A DNA stretch of 32,807 nt from positions 1 to 32,807 of the forward strand of contig PWEV01000250.1 in assembly GCA_003553625.1 (NCBI GenBank), written 5' to 3'. Below the pieces are notes generated by a model that saw only the letters and a program-made list of their open reading frames with translations, ran no database searches and had not been told where the DNA came from. Of the stretch, positions 9,583 through 18,459 are shown piece after piece. Positions within the stretch are counted from its first letter, which is position 1; each line of letters begins with the position of its first letter. The stretch is from Halomonas sp. Lineage in GTDB: Bacteria; Pseudomonadota; Gammaproteobacteria; Pseudomonadales; Halomonadaceae. The translations under genes were made by a program, and so were the position numbers.

Positions 9583-12500
9583 TCAGGCCGGGTCGTAGGA
9601 GAGCACGGGCGAGAGCCAGCGCTCTATCTCCTTCAGCGTCATGCCCTTGCGCTCTGCCAGCGCTTCGACCTGATCCCGGGTGATCTTGCCTATCGAGAAG
9701 TACTTCGACTGCGGATGCGAGAAGTACCATCCGGCCACCGCCGCCGCCGGCCACATGGCGAAGCTCTCGGTGAGGGTCAGGCCGGTGTTGGTCTCGGCGT
9801 CGAGCAGGCGGAACAGGGTGGCCTTCTCGGTATGATCCGGGCAGGCCGGGTAGCCGGGAGCAGGGCGGATGCCCTGATATTTCTCGGCGATCAGTGCGTC
9901 GTTGTCCAGAGACTCTCTGGGCACATAGCCCCAGGACTCCTTGCGTACCCGTTCATGCATCCGCTCTGCGAAGGCCTCGGCGAGGCGATCGGTCAGGGCC
10001 TGAACGAGGATAGCGTTATAGTCGTCTCCAGCGGCCTTGTAGTGCTCGGCCAGTTCCTCGACGCCATGGCCAGCGGTGACGGCAAAGCCGCCGATCCAGT
10101 CGGGCTTGCCGCTCTCCCTGGGCGCGATGAAATCGGCCAGGCTGTAGCAGACCCCGTCGCGATTCTTCGTCGACTGCTGGCGAATGTGGTGCAGCCGTTC
10201 GATCACTTCCTGTCGCGATTCGTCGGCATAGACCTCGATGACGTCGTCGTCGATGCTGTTGGCCGGCCACAGGCCGATCACCCCGCGGGCCTGGACGCGC
10301 TTCTCGTCGATCAGTTTGCGCAGCATCGCCTGAGCATCATCGAACAGGTGGCGTGCCGCTTCGCCGACCACCTTATCGTCGAGGATCTTCGGATACTTGC
10401 CCGCCAGCTGCCAGCTCATGAAGAAGGGGGTCCAGTCGATGCGCTCCACCAGTTCGGCGAGGTCATAGTCCTCGAACACCTGGAGGCCGGTGAAGGCCGG
10501 CCGGGGCGGGGTATAGCTTGTCCAGTCGATGACGAACTTGCGCGCACGGGCCTGGGCATAGCTGAGATCGGCGGCCTTGGGGCGACGCTTGGCATTACGC
10601 TCCCGGACCTGCTCGTACTCGCCGCGAATCTCCGCCACATAGGCCTCCTTGAGACCGGGAGAGAGCAGCTTGCCGGCCACGCCCACGGCGCGGGAGGCGT
10701 CGGTGACATAGATCACCGGATGCTCATAGCCGGGCTCGATCTTTACCGCGGTATGGGCCTTGGAGGTGGTGGCACCGCCGATCAGCAGCGGCAGATGGAA
10801 GCCCTGGCGCTGCATCTCCTTGGCCACGTGTACCATCTCGTCCAGTGACGGGGTGATCAGGCCGGAGAGGCCGATGATGTCGGCGTTGACCTCGCGGGCG
10901 GTCTGCAGGATCTTCTCGGCCGGCACCATCACGCCGAGGTCGATCACCTCGTAGTTATTGCACTGCAGGACCACGCCGACGATGTTCTTGCCGATATCGT
11001 GAACGTCGCCCTTCACCGTGGCCATGACGATCTTGCCCTTGGCCTGCTGATCTTCTGAGGCGAGCTCGCTCTTCTCTGCTTCGATATAGGGAATCAAGTA
11101 GGCCACTGCCTGCTTCATGACCCGGGCAGACTTGACCACCTGGGGCAGGAACATCTTGCCGGCGCCGAACAGATCGCCGACCACGTTCATGCCGTCCATC
11201 AGCGGTCCTTCGATCACCTCGATGGGGCGGGTCGCAGCGGCGCGGGCCTCCTCGGTGTCCTCCTCGATGTAGACCGTGACTCCCTTGACCAGGGCATGCT
11301 CGATGCGCTTGTTGACCGGCCAGGTGCGCCATTCCAGGTCCTCCTTCCTGGCCGGCCCCGAGCCATCGCCCTTGTACTTGCCGGCGAGGTCCACCAGTCG
11401 CTCGGTGCTGTCGCTGCGGCGATTGAGCACCACGTCCTCGACCGCTTCGCGCAGCTCCTCCGGCAGGTCGTCGTAGACCGCCAGCTGGCCGGCGTTGACG
11501 ATGCCCATGCTCAGACCCGCGCGGATGGCGTGGTAGAGAAATACCGAATGGATCGCCTCGCGTACCGGGTTGTTGCCGCGGAAGGAGAAGGAGACGTTGG
11601 ACACTCCCCCCGAGACCAGGGCATAGGGGAGATGCTCGCGAATCCAGCGAGTGGCATCGATGAAGTCCACCGCGTAGTTGTCGTGCTCCTCGATGCCGGT
11701 GGCAATGGCGAAGATGTTGGGATCGAAGATGATGTCTTCCGCCGGAAAGCCGATCTCGTCCACCAGCAGCCGGTAGGCTCTCTGGCAGATCTCGGTCTTG
11801 CGCGCGAAGGTGTCCGCCTGGCCAGCCTCATCGAAGGCCATGACCACCACGGCGGCGCCGTGGCGACGGCAGATGGTCGCCTGCTCACGGAAGGCCTCCT
11901 CGCCCTCCTTCATGGAGATCGAGTTGACCACCGCCTTGCCCTGTACGCACTTCAGCCCCGCCTCGATGATCTCCCACTTGGAGGAGTCGATCATGATCGG
12001 CACCCGGGCGATATCGGGCTCGCCGGCGATCAGGTTCAGGAAGCGCACCATCGCCTCCTGGGACTCCAGCATGCCTTCATCCATGTTGATGTCGATGACC
12101 TGAGCGCCGTTCTCCACCTGTTCGAGGGCCACCTCCAGCGCGGTGGTGTAATCCTCATCCACGATCAATCGCTTGAAGCGTGCAGAGCCGGTGACGTTGG
12201 TGCGCTCGCCGACGTTGACGAACAGCGAGTCGACTCCCATGTTGAAGGGCTCAAGGCCCGACAGGCGACAGGCTCTCGGGATCTCAGGGACCCGGCGCGG
12301 CGACAGGCCGCGAATCGCCCGATGGATGGCCGCGATGTGTTCCGGTGTGCTCCCGCAGCAGCCGCCGATGATATTGACCAGGCCGCTCTGGGCGAACTCG
12401 CCGACGATGGCCGCCATCTCCTCGGGGGTCTGATCGTACTCGCCGAACTCGTTGGGCAGGCCGGCATTGGGGTGGGCGGAGACGAAGGTATCCGCCTTGG

Positions 12501-13296
12501 TGGACAGCTCTACCACATAGGGTCGCAGCTCCTCGGCCCCCAGGGCACAGTTGAGGCCGACGCTGAGAGGACGAGCGTGACGGACCGAGTTCCAGAACGC
12601 CTCGGTGGTCTGGCCGGACAGGGTGCGGCCAGAGGCGTCGGTAATGGTGCCGGAGATCATCACCGGGAGCCGCTCGCCCCGGTCCTCGAACAGTTCCTCC
12701 AGGGCATAGATCGCCGCCTTGGCGTTGAGAGTATCGAAGATGGTCTCGATCAGGATCAGGTCGCTGCCACCCTCGATCAGCGCTTCGGCGGCCTCATAGT
12801 AGTTCTCGCGCAGCGCATCGAAGGTGACGTTGCGTTTTGACGGGTCGTTGACATCCGGTGAGAGCGAAGCGGTGCGCGAGGTGGGGCCCAGCACTCCGGC
12901 CACGTAGCGCGGCACGCCGGTTTCCGCGGCTACGGCATCACACGCCAGCCGGGCCAGGCGGGCGGCCTCGCGGTTGAGCTCGACCACCAGCGCTTCCATG
13001 CCGTAATCGGCCTGGGAAAGGCGGGTGCTGTTGAAGGTGTTGGTCTCGACGATGTCGGCGCCGGCCTCGAGGTACTCGCGATGAATGCGCGTTACCAGCT
13101 CGGGACAGGAAAGCACCAGCAGGTCGTTGTTTCCCTTGAGGTCGGAAGGCCAATCGATGAAGCGGTCACCACGAAAATCGGCTTCGGACAGACCGGCATT
13201 CTGAAGCATGGTGCCCATGCCTCCATCGAGCATGAGAATCCGCTCATTGAGGCTGTCGATCAGGGTGGCGGTCAGGGCGGTGGGAAGGGGGGCCAT
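9583..13296 (-). CDS. metH: Cobalamin-dependent methionine synthase
   Basis: 1237 residues, normal for MetH. It transfers the methyl group of 5-methyltetrahydrofolate to homocysteine via methylcobalamin. Domains: homocysteine-binding barrel (~10-330) with zinc ligands in GLNCALG and [10 protein letters not shown]; pterin-binding barrel (~365-620) with [12 protein letters not shown]; cobalamin cap and Rossmann domain (~660-900) with DVHDIGKN, where His766 is the lower cobalt ligand (His759 in E. coli); AdoMet reactivation domain (~910-1230) with [18 protein letters not shown] 13296 is preferred over the in-frame ATG at 13389, which adds a non-homologous N-terminal extension. No cobalamin riboswitch was recognised upstream. 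Divergent from nfuA. Confidence 0.96.
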   Translation of the reverse strand: MAPLPTALTATLIDSLNERILMLDGGMGTMLQNAGLSEADFRGDRFIDWPSDLKGNNDLLVLSCPELVTRIHREYLEAGADIVETNTFNSTRLSQADYGMEALVVELNREAARLARLACDAVAAETGVPRYVAGVLGPTSRTASLSPDVNDPSKRNVTFDALRENYYEAAEALIEGGSDLILIETIFDTLNAKAAIYALEELFEDRGERLPVMISGTITDASGRTLSGQTTEAFWNSVRHARPLSVGLNCALGAEELRPYVVELSTKADTFVSAHPNAGLPNEFGEYDQTPEEMAAIVGEFAQSGLVNIIGGCCGSTPEHIAAIHRAIRGLSPRRVPEIPRACRLSGLEPFNMGVDSLFVNVGERTNVTGSARFKRLIVDEDYTTALEVALEQVENGAQVIDINMDEGMLESQEAMVRFLNLIAGEPDIARVPIMIDSSKWEIIEAGLKCVQGKAVVNSISMKEGEEAFREQATICRRHGAAVVVMAFDEAGQADTFARKTEICQRAYRLLVDEIGFPAEDIIFDPNIFAIATGIEEHDNYAVDFIDATRWIREHLPYALVSGGVSNVSFSFRGNNPVREAIHSVFLYHAIRAGLSMGIVNAGQLAVYDDLPEELREAVEDVVLNRRSDSTERLVDLAGKYKGDGSGPARKEDLEWRTWPVNKRIEHALVKGVTVYIEEDTEEARAAATRPIEVIEGPLMDGMNVVGDLFGAGKMFLPQVVKSARVMKQAVAYLIPYIEAEKSELASEDQQAKGKIVMATVKGDVHDIGKNIVGVVLQCNNYEVIDLGVMVPAEKILQTAREVNADIIGLSGLITPSLDEMVHVAKEMQRQGFHLPLLIGGATTSKAHTAVKIEPGYEHPVIYVTDASRAVGVAGKLLSPGLKEAYVAEIRGEYEQVRERNAKRRPKAADLSYAQARARKFVIDWTSYTPPRPAFTGLQVFEDYDLAELVERIDWTPFFMSWQLAGKYPKILDDKVVGEAARHLFDDAQAMLRKLIDEKRVQARGVIGLWPANSIDDDVIEVYADESRQEVIERLHHIRQQSTKNRDGVCYSLADFIAPRESGKPDWIGGFAVTAGHGVEELAEHYKAAGDDYNAILVQALTDRLAEAFAERMHERVRKESWGYVPRESLDNDALIAEKYQGIRPAPGYPACPDHTEKATLFRLLDAETNTGLTLTESFAMWPAAAVAGWYFSHPQSKYFSIGKITRDQVEALAERKGMTLKEIERWLSPVLSYDPA

Positions 13297-13477
13297 GGGC
13301 AGGTCTTGTCTCCAGCGAAATTCGCATCCAGGGGCAGGGGCGCCGGGACGTCTCGGGGCGTCTTCAGCCTGTTGCAGCGATTCCTGCAATCAGGGGCGGC
13401 CACAAATGGCAACATGTTACCAAAAGGCGCTGCTCAGGGGCAGGCTCCGACACAAAGACCGACTAATTCACTCGGGA

Positions 13478-13506
13478 TTGTCAGTTCTGGTTCGCTGCCT
13501 TACCAT
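13478..13506 (+). promoter_or_regulatory. Candidate sigma-70 promoter for nfuA
   Basis: TTGTCA, a 17-base spacer and TACCAT, about 75 bases before the nfuA start, each hexamer matching the consensus at four positions. The rest of the divergent metH-nfuA gap (13297-13580) shows no riboswitch or gene that I can support. Confidence 0.4.
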
Positions 13507-13580
13507 AGTGGGTAGCCAATCCCTGATGCGCGGCCTGCCGAGAAGTGTCCACCGGCCGCAGCCCGACCAGCGAGAACCTA

Positions 13581-14171
13581 ATGAGCACACCCATTCAGAT
13601 CACCGACAGCGCCCAGGAATACCTCGCCGAGCTGCTCGAGAAGCAGAACGTCGAGGGCATCGCCGTGCGCATCTTCATCACCCAGCCCGGCACCCCCTAT
13701 GCCGAGACCTGCCTGGCCTACTGCCGGCCCGGTGAGGAAGAGCCTACCGACGAGCGCCTCGAGCTGCCCAAGCTCTCGGTCCACCTGGACAAGAACAGCC
13801 TGCCGTTTCTCGAGGAGGCGGTGGTCGACTTCAACAAGGATCGTATGGGGGGGCAGCTGACCATCAAGGCGCCCAACGCCAAGATGCCCAAGGTCAACGC
13901 CGACAGCCCGATGGAGGATCGCATCAACTACATCCTCTACAGTGAGATCAATCCCGGCCTCGCCGCGCACGGTGGCGAGATCAAGCTGGTGCAGCTCACC
14001 GAGGAGCAGGTGGCGGTGCTGGCATTCGGCGGCGGCTGCCAGGGCTGCGCGGCGGTGGACCTGACGCTCAAGGATGGCGTCGAGAAGACGCTGATGGAGC
14101 GCATTCCGGAGCTGGCAGGCATCCGCGACGTGACTGACCATACGGATACCACCAACGCCTACTACAGATAA
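13581..14171 (+). CDS. nfuA: Fe/S biogenesis protein NfuA
   Basis: 196 residues: an N-terminal A-type-like scaffold domain (~1-95, lacking its canonical cysteines' full set) and a C-terminal Nfu domain with [19 protein letters not shown], where Cys153 and Cys156 form the CxxC that binds a 4Fe-4S cluster between two subunits. NfuA carries clusters to apo-proteins, especially under oxidative stress or iron limitation. Same two-domain build as the E. coli protein. ATG 13581 fits the family N-terminus; the ATG at 13545 adds residues with no counterpart. Monocistronic; ends shortly before the convergent KfrA-like gene. Confidence 0.95.
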   Translation: MSTPIQITDSAQEYLAELLEKQNVEGIAVRIFITQPGTPYAETCLAYCRPGEEEPTDERLELPKLSVHLDKNSLPFLEEAVVDFNKDRMGGQLTIKAPNAKMPKVNADSPMEDRINYILYSEINPGLAAHGGEIKLVQLTEEQVAVLAFGGGCQGCAAVDLTLKDGVEKTLMERIPELAGIRDVTDHTDTTNAYYR

Positions 14172-14205
14172 GTCGTATGGCCGGCTTTTTTCCGCCAGCC
14201 AAGCA

Positions 14206-15237
14206 TCATCTTTCCTCTGAAGGCTCCGCGACAGCGGGGCCTTCGTCGTTCTCGGCCTCCTCGTCGACTTCAGGCACCGGCGGGGTCTGCCACAGGCAGC
14301 GATGCAGCTGCCGCTCCAGGTCGCGCAGACGGCGGGCCTGCTCCTCGAGCAGACGCTTCTGTTCATCGATGCGAGCCTGCAGCAGGGCCTGCTCATGCTG
14401 GCGGGTATCGGCCAGCGTCTCGGCCTGGCGACGCGCCCAATCGGCTTCCCGGTGGTGCTTCTCCTCTTCGGCGAGCTTTCCTCGGGCGTCCAGGAGTTGC
14501 CGCTCCAGGCGCTCCACGCGCACACCGAGCTGCTTCTCCCGCTCCGCGGCGGACTTCTCGCCGGCCTGACGCTCCTGTCGCGCCTCGTCCAGCAGCCCCA
14601 TCAGCCGCGCCTCGGCGCTCTCGTGGCGCTGCTCTTCCCTGGTCAGGCGCTCCCGCTGCCGGGTCTCCAGGGCACTCACGGCCTGCTGATGTTCAAGGGC
14701 CTGCTGGGACATCTCGCCGCGGATGCGTGTCAGCAGCCCCTCCAGCTCGGCGTGTCGAGTCTCCAGACGCTGGATCTTCTCGTCGAGCTGCTCGCGCTGC
14801 GCCTCACCACGCGCCAGTGCCGTGTTGCGCTCCTCCAGGCGCTGCTCGGTCGAGGCCAGATGAGCAGCCAGGGCGGACTCCCTCTGCTGGGTATCCTCGG
14901 CCTGGCGTCGCGCCTCGGCGACTCGCACCTCGGCCTCTTCGACGCGGCGGTCCGCTTCCTCGCGGTAATGGCCCAGCGTCTCGTTGGCGCTCTCCTGAGC
15001 CTTGTGCCACAGCCCTTCGGCCAACTCCTGAAGCACGCCCGGCATGCCGCGGGGCGGGGGCACGTCGCGGTTCTCCTCGCGCCGGGTACGCCATTCCCGA
15101 AGGTGATCGCTGATGGTGGTGAAACTGCCGGTGCCCAGCACTTCACGCACCTTCTGCACGCTGGGCGTCTCACCCCGCGACAGCAGGTCATCGATCGCCC
15201 GCTGCACGTCCTCGAACTGCACACCGCTGCGCGCCAT
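14206..15237 (-). CDS. KfrA-like coiled-coil DNA-binding protein
   Basis: 343 residues. The first ~115 residues fit the KfrA_N DNA-binding domain (GVQFEDVQRAIDDLLSRG, then TPSVQKVREVLGTGSFTTI, a helix-turn-helix-like segment). The remainder (~85-320) is an almost unbroken charged coiled coil rich in Glu, Gln and Arg, ending in an acidic tail. Plasmid KfrA proteins bind repeats in their own promoter and build filament-like structures that assist partition. Chromosomal relatives are poorly studied. AAGGAG before ATG 15237 decides the start. It is divergent from a tyrosine recombinase, with palindromes between them, so a shared regulatory or DNA-architecture role is plausible. Confidence 0.82.
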   Translation of the reverse strand: MARSGVQFEDVQRAIDDLLSRGETPSVQKVREVLGTGSFTTISDHLREWRTRREENRDVPPPRGMPGVLQELAEGLWHKAQESANETLGHYREEADRRVEEAEVRVAEARRQAEDTQQRESALAAHLASTEQRLEERNTALARGEAQREQLDEKIQRLETRHAELEGLLTRIRGEMSQQALEHQQAVSALETRQRERLTREEQRHESAEARLMGLLDEARQERQAGEKSAAEREKQLGVRVERLERQLLDARGKLAEEEKHHREADWARRQAETLADTRQHEQALLQARIDEQKRLLEEQARRLRDLERQLHRCLWQTPPVPEVDEEAENDEGPAVAEPSEER

Positions 15238-15345
15238 CACGCCTCTCCTTGCTCGATGCAGGACGGCGGGAGGTTGAGCGTCCCGACGCCGCCGTTGAGT
15301 GCGCAGCATAGCGCGTGGAAAGGCGAAAAGGAAGAATATTACATT

Positions 15346-15360
15346 TTACGTAATACGTAA
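15346..15360. repeat. Perfect TTACGTA-A-TACGTAA palindrome
   Basis: A 15-base perfect palindrome between the divergent KfrA-like gene and the recombinase gene, inside an AT-rich island of a GC-rich chromosome. Since KfrA proteins repress their own promoters, this is the best candidate operator for the neighbouring protein; that is inference. Confidence 0.5.
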
Positions 15361-15379
15361 TTTACACTATGAAATGGTT

Positions 15380-15417
15380 AATAAAATCAAGATTACGCGG
15401 CTTATCTTGATTTTATT
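15380..15417. repeat. 14-10-14 inverted repeat upstream of recombinase
   Basis: Left arm AATAAAATCAAGAT (15380-15393), spacer TACGCGGCTT (15394-15403), right arm ATCTTGATTTTATT (15404-15417). The arms are perfectly complementary over 14 bases. It lies 60 bases before the recombinase ATG. Two inverted arms around a short spacer is the layout of a tyrosine recombinase crossover site, although 10 bases exceeds the usual 6-8; an operator is the alternative. A terminator is unlikely since no transcript should end here. Confidence 0.55.
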
Positions 15418-15476
15418 CGATGCGCCGCGCGATACTGACCGGCAGGCAAGCGGCAGAGGGAAAAACCAGGGAAATC

Positions 15477-16670
15477 ATGGATAAGTTAAAGCGTCACAAG
15501 GCGGACCAATCGCTGGAGCGCCTCTCGGCAGAAACGCTGCCTGCCGACACCGCGCGGCAAGGCAGCCGTATCGCCGCCGGCAGCGACGTGGAAGCGGTAG
15601 GGCGGTGGCTCGCTGAGTACCGAGCGAGCCACCAGACCCAGCGCGCCTACCGGCGCGAGGCCGAGCGCCTGCTGCTCTGGCTGGCAGACCAGGGTCTGGG
15701 CCTGGGGGACGCGAGGCGCGACCACCTGGACGCCTTCGAGGCCTTCCTGGCCGACCCTCGGCCTCGGGAGCGCTGGATAGGGCCATCCAGGCCTCGCCAC
15801 GCCGATGATTGGCGCCCCTTTCGGGGGCCACTGGCGCCCGCGAGTCGCCGCCAGAGCCTGGTGATCCTGCAGGGAATGTTTGCCTGGCTGGTCGAGGCAG
15901 GGTGGGTGGCCCACAACCCGTTCAGGCTGATGCGCGACAAGCGGCGGCGCCTTGACAACCGTCAGGGCGGCATCGAGCGCTACCTGGAGCGCCCACTCTG
16001 GGAGTGGTTCTGGTCCTGGCTGAACCGCGGGCTCGACCGGCCAGCGGAGGAGAGGCCGTCGCCGCGCGAGCGCTTCGAGCAGCAGCGCCGTCGGCTGGTG
16101 TTCGGCTTCGCCTACCTGCTGGCTCCGCGGATTGGCGAGATGACGGCTGCGCGGATGGGGGATTTCCATCGGCGCGAGGGGCGCTGGTGGTGGCGGGTGA
16201 CCGGTAAGGGTGACAAGCTGGCGGTGATTCCGGTGCCGCCGGAGATGGTCGCACTGCTGACGGAGTGGCGCCTGGCCCTGGGACTTGCCGCGGAGCCGCA
16301 GCCGGACGATGCCACGTCTCTTGTGCGCGCCCTGGATGGTCGGCGCGGCCTGGGCGACAACCGTCTCTATCGGTTGATCCGCGACAGCTTTCGGGAGGCC
16401 GCCGAAGCGATTGACGCCGAGCTGGGGGAGGGCGGCCGTCTTTGGGCCATGCGCCTGCGCATCGCAACGCCCCATTGGCTACGGCATACGGCGCTGACCC
16501 ATCAGGCCCAGGCCGGGGTGGAACTGCGCTATCTGGCCGCCACCGCACGCCATTCGCGTCTGGACACCACCTCCCGCTACCTGCACGCCGAGGATGAGGC
16601 CTGGCATCGCCAGCAATCGCTACATCGCCTGGCGACAGTAGCGGACGCGCACGGCAGCGAGCCGGTATAA
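15477..16670 (+). CDS. Tyrosine recombinase (phage integrase family)
   Basis: 397 residues. N-terminal core-binding domain (~45-165, with ASHQTQRAYRREAERLLLWL) and catalytic domain (~185-380). All catalytic residues are visible: R218 (APRIGEM), K244 (TGKGDK), H333-x-x-R336 (HWLRHT), H359 (ARHSRLD) and nucleophile Y368 (SRYLH). Longer than XerC/XerD (~300) and with an inserted segment between the domains, so it is neither of these. AGGGA precedes ATG 15477. It sits between core genes nfuA and sufE with no other phage genes, suggesting a resident chromosomal recombinase paired with the KfrA-like gene. Its target DNA is unknown. Confidence 0.88.
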   Translation: MDKLKRHKADQSLERLSAETLPADTARQGSRIAAGSDVEAVGRWLAEYRASHQTQRAYRREAERLLLWLADQGLGLGDARRDHLDAFEAFLADPRPRERWIGPSRPRHADDWRPFRGPLAPASRRQSLVILQGMFAWLVEAGWVAHNPFRLMRDKRRRLDNRQGGIERYLERPLWEWFWSWLNRGLDRPAEERPSPRERFEQQRRRLVFGFAYLLAPRIGEMTAARMGDFHRREGRWWWRVTGKGDKLAVIPVPPEMVALLTEWRLALGLAAEPQPDDATSLVRALDGRRGLGDNRLYRLIRDSFREAAEAIDAELGEGGRLWAMRLRIATPHWLRHTALTHQAQAGVELRYLAATARHSRLDTTSRYLHAEDEAWHRQQSLHRLATVADAHGSEPV

Positions 16671-16671
16671 T
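16666..16671 (+). promoter_or_regulatory. Candidate -10 element for sufE
   Basis: A consensus TATAAT overlapping the recombinase stop codon, 27 bases before the sufE start. No good -35 is present at 16-18 bases upstream, so the call is tentative. Confidence 0.35.
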
Positions 16672-16697
16672 CGCTGCATCGACCAGAAGGAGACCCC

Positions 16698-17123
16698 ATG
16701 ACGACCGAAGCCACCGCGGAGCAGGCGCAACAGGCGCTGCGCGAAGAGTTCGAGATATTCGACAACTGGATGGATCGCTATCAGTACATCATCGACATGG
16801 GCAAGGCGCTGCCGGACTTCCCCGACGAGCTGAAGAGCGACGATCTCAAGATCCAGGGCTGCCAATCCAATGTCTGGATGAACCATCGCCGCGACGGCGA
16901 GCGGATCCACTTCGACGCCGTTTCCGATGCTGCCATCGTCTCCGGGCTGATCGCCGTGCTGATGCGCATTTACAGCGACCGGACCGCCGCCGAGATTCGA
17001 AGCACCAGCCCGCACTTCCTCGCGGACCTCGGGCTCGACAAGCACCTGTCGCCGACGCGCAGCAACGGTTTGAACGCCATGCTCAAGCGCATCTACGAGG
17101 TGGCCGAGCAGGAAGCCGCCTGA
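16698..17123 (+). CDS. sufE: SufE-family sulfur acceptor
   Basis: 141 residues, normal for SufE/CsdE. It takes persulfide sulfur from a SufS/CsdA-type cysteine desulfurase and passes it on for Fe-S cluster assembly. The acceptor is Cys55 in IQGCQSNVWM. GKALPDFPDEL and SPTRSNGLNAML are the family's conserved start and end segments. AGAAGGAG lies at an ideal distance before the ATG. No suf operon is adjacent; the partner desulfurase must be elsewhere. SufE and CsdE cannot be told apart from this alone. It meets yidD tail to tail with four bases between. Confidence 0.92.
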   Translation: MTTEATAEQAQQALREEFEIFDNWMDRYQYIIDMGKALPDFPDELKSDDLKIQGCQSNVWMNHRRDGERIHFDAVSDAAIVSGLIAVLMRIYSDRTAAEIRSTSPHFLADLGLDKHLSPTRSNGLNAMLKRIYEVAEQEAA

Positions 17124-17127
17124 GCCC

Positions 17128-17481
17128 TTAAGGCTTGTCGCGGGTGCCTTCCGGTTCCCGCGGTCGAAAGTGCTCGTCGAGTTCAGGGTCCTCTCGGCAA
17201 AGCTGCTCGCTGGGCCCACCAGGCACCGGGTCGATCCCGCCCTCGCAGCCGGGGTGACAGCGAGAGATTCGGCGTATCGCCATCCAGCCGCCCCTGAGCG
17301 GGCCATGCACATCGATCGCCTCCACCGTATAGCTCGAGCAGCTTGGCCAGTAGCGACAGCGGGGGCCGAGTAGCGGGCTCAACGTGACCTGATAGACCTT
17401 GACCAGGCCGATCATCAGCCAGCCGACGCCGCGACGCAGGGCGCGCAGCAACCTAGCCAGCCAGGCGGCGAGGCACGGCAT
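17128..17481 (-). CDS. yidD: YidD membrane protein insertion efficiency factor
   Basis: 117 residues. The conserved DUF37 core is intact: LVKVYQVTLSPLLG, CRYWPSCSSYTVEAI and HGPLRGGWMAIRRISRCHPG, with its characteristic cysteines, followed by an acidic tail. YidD is a membrane-associated helper of YidC-dependent insertion and normally sits in the rnpA-yidC region near the origin. Here it is the last gene of a zur-hisI-yidD group, starting one base after the hisI stop, which is an unusual location and may mean a second copy. ATG 17481 chosen for family fit. Confidence 0.88.
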   Translation of the reverse strand: MPCLAAWLARLLRALRRGVGWLMIGLVKVYQVTLSPLLGPRCRYWPSCSSYTVEAIDVHGPLRGGWMAIRRISRCHPGCEGGIDPVPGGPSEQLCREDPELDEHFRPREPEGTRDKP

Positions 17482-17482
17482 C

Positions 17483-17923
17483 TCAGGCCTTGCCGTAGAG
17501 GGTATCGGGGTCAATCAGCGGGGCCGTGGTAATCCTCGCCTCGTCACCCTCCAGGGCCACATAGAAACAGCTGCGACGGCCGGAATGGCAGGCCGGTCCT
17601 GTCTGGTCCACCTGCAGCAGCAGGGTGTCGCCGTCGCAGTCCAGCGCGGCGGCAGCGAGGTGCTGCTGCTGGCCGGAACTCTCCCCCTTGCGCCACAGCT
17701 TGCCGCGCGAGCGCGACCAGTAGCAGACGCGGCCGGTGCGTAGGGTCTCCTCCAGCGCCTCACGATTCATCCAGGCCATCATCAGGACTTCCCCCGAGTC
17801 GTGCTGCTGGGCGATGGCAGGGATCAAGCCGTCGGCATTGAAGCAAGCGGCGTCGAGGATCATGGTCAGGGGGTGGCGGCTATCGCATTCGGCCCGTTCC
17901 AGGGTCTTGAAAGTATCTTGCAT
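17483..17923 (-). CDS. hisI: Phosphoribosyl-AMP cyclohydrolase
   Basis: 146 residues, single-domain HisI without the HisE fusion. It opens the purine ring of phosphoribosyl-AMP in the third step of histidine synthesis and needs zinc and magnesium. Metal ligands are present in ALDCDGDTLLL and in ACHSGRRSCF (C-x6-C). VLMMAWMNREALEETL and YWSRSRGKLWRKGE are the conserved substrate-binding segments. It lies 26 bases after a Zur-like regulator gene and not with hisE, as a biosynthetic hisI would normally be; zinc-responsive second copies of hisI are known near Zur in other bacteria, so this may be such a paralogue. Confidence 0.92.
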   Translation of the reverse strand: MQDTFKTLERAECDSRHPLTMILDAACFNADGLIPAIAQQHDSGEVLMMAWMNREALEETLRTGRVCYWSRSRGKLWRKGESSGQQQHLAAAALDCDGDTLLLQVDQTGPACHSGRRSCFYVALEGDEARITTAPLIDPDTLYGKA

Positions 17924-17949
17924 GGCAGGTCCGGTAATCTGGGGGCGGC

Positions 17950-18393
17950 TCAGGGGGCGGCGTGACACGCTTCGCAGTGGCCGAGCAGTTCAATGGTCTG
18001 ACGCTCCACGCGAAAGCCGAGGTCACGGGCTCGCCGGGAGAGTTGGGCGTTGACGTCGTCCAGATGCAGCTCCTCGACCCGCCCACACAGCCGGCAGATC
18101 AGCAGCTGGAAACCGTGGGCGTGCTCCGGGCAGGGACAGGCCACGTAGGCGTTGAGCGATTCGATGCGGTGCACCAGGCCCTGGTCGATCAGGAATTCCA
18201 GAGCGCGGTAGACGGTGGGCGGGCGGGCGGCGGCATGCTCCGCGGCCAGGCGATCCAGCAGATCGTAGGCTTTCAGGCTGCCTGGCGTCTCGGCGATCAT
18301 TTCCAGCACGCGCCGTCGGATCGGGGTGAAGCGCGCACCGCGCTGCTGGCACTGCTGCGATGCCTGATCAAGCAGGGCACGGGAGTCTGGCAT
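17950..18393 (-). CDS. zur: Fur-family regulator, Zur-like
   Basis: 147-residue Fur-family repressor. N-terminal winged helix: RFTPIRRRVLEMI and PPTVYRALEFLIDQGLVHRI. C-terminal dimer domain with metal ligands: HAHGFQLLICRLCG (HxH and CxxC) and a second CEAC at the end. The short length, the CPCPEHAHGF segment and both CxxC pairs fit Zur better than Fur or PerR. Zur represses zinc uptake and zinc-sparing genes when zinc is plentiful. It heads a group with hisI and yidD. Start could also be ATG 18402; neither has a clear ribosome site. No Zur box was recognised by eye. Confidence 0.82.
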   Translation of the reverse strand: MPDSRALLDQASQQCQQRGARFTPIRRRVLEMIAETPGSLKAYDLLDRLAAEHAAARPPTVYRALEFLIDQGLVHRIESLNAYVACPCPEHAHGFQLLICRLCGRVEELHLDDVNAQLSRRARDLGFRVERQTIELLGHCEACHAAP

Positions 18394-18459
18394 GACGACC
18401 ATCAACTGGTGAAATGAGCTGGCTATTCTACGCGCCGGACCCCGAACCGACCAGCGGGG

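Noticed and set aside
9019..10848. Long plus-strand ORF of 609 codons
   Set aside because: Antisense shadow of metH and the MATE gene, a GC-rich artefact.
13297..13500. Possible cobalamin or SAH riboswitch upstream of metH
   Set aside because: Short fragments resemble parts of the SAH riboswitch core (for example GCAGGAATCGCTGCAACAGG), but the paired stems could not be drawn, and no B12 box was seen.
14179..14200. nfuA terminator hairpin
   Set aside because: GGCCGGC and GCCAGCC pair with one mismatch around TTTTTTCC; the T-run is in the loop and not after the stem.
15477..16670. Recombinase as the mark of a prophage or genomic island
   Set aside because: Flanked directly by core genes with no phage, transfer or cargo genes, no tRNA target and no visible flanking direct repeats.
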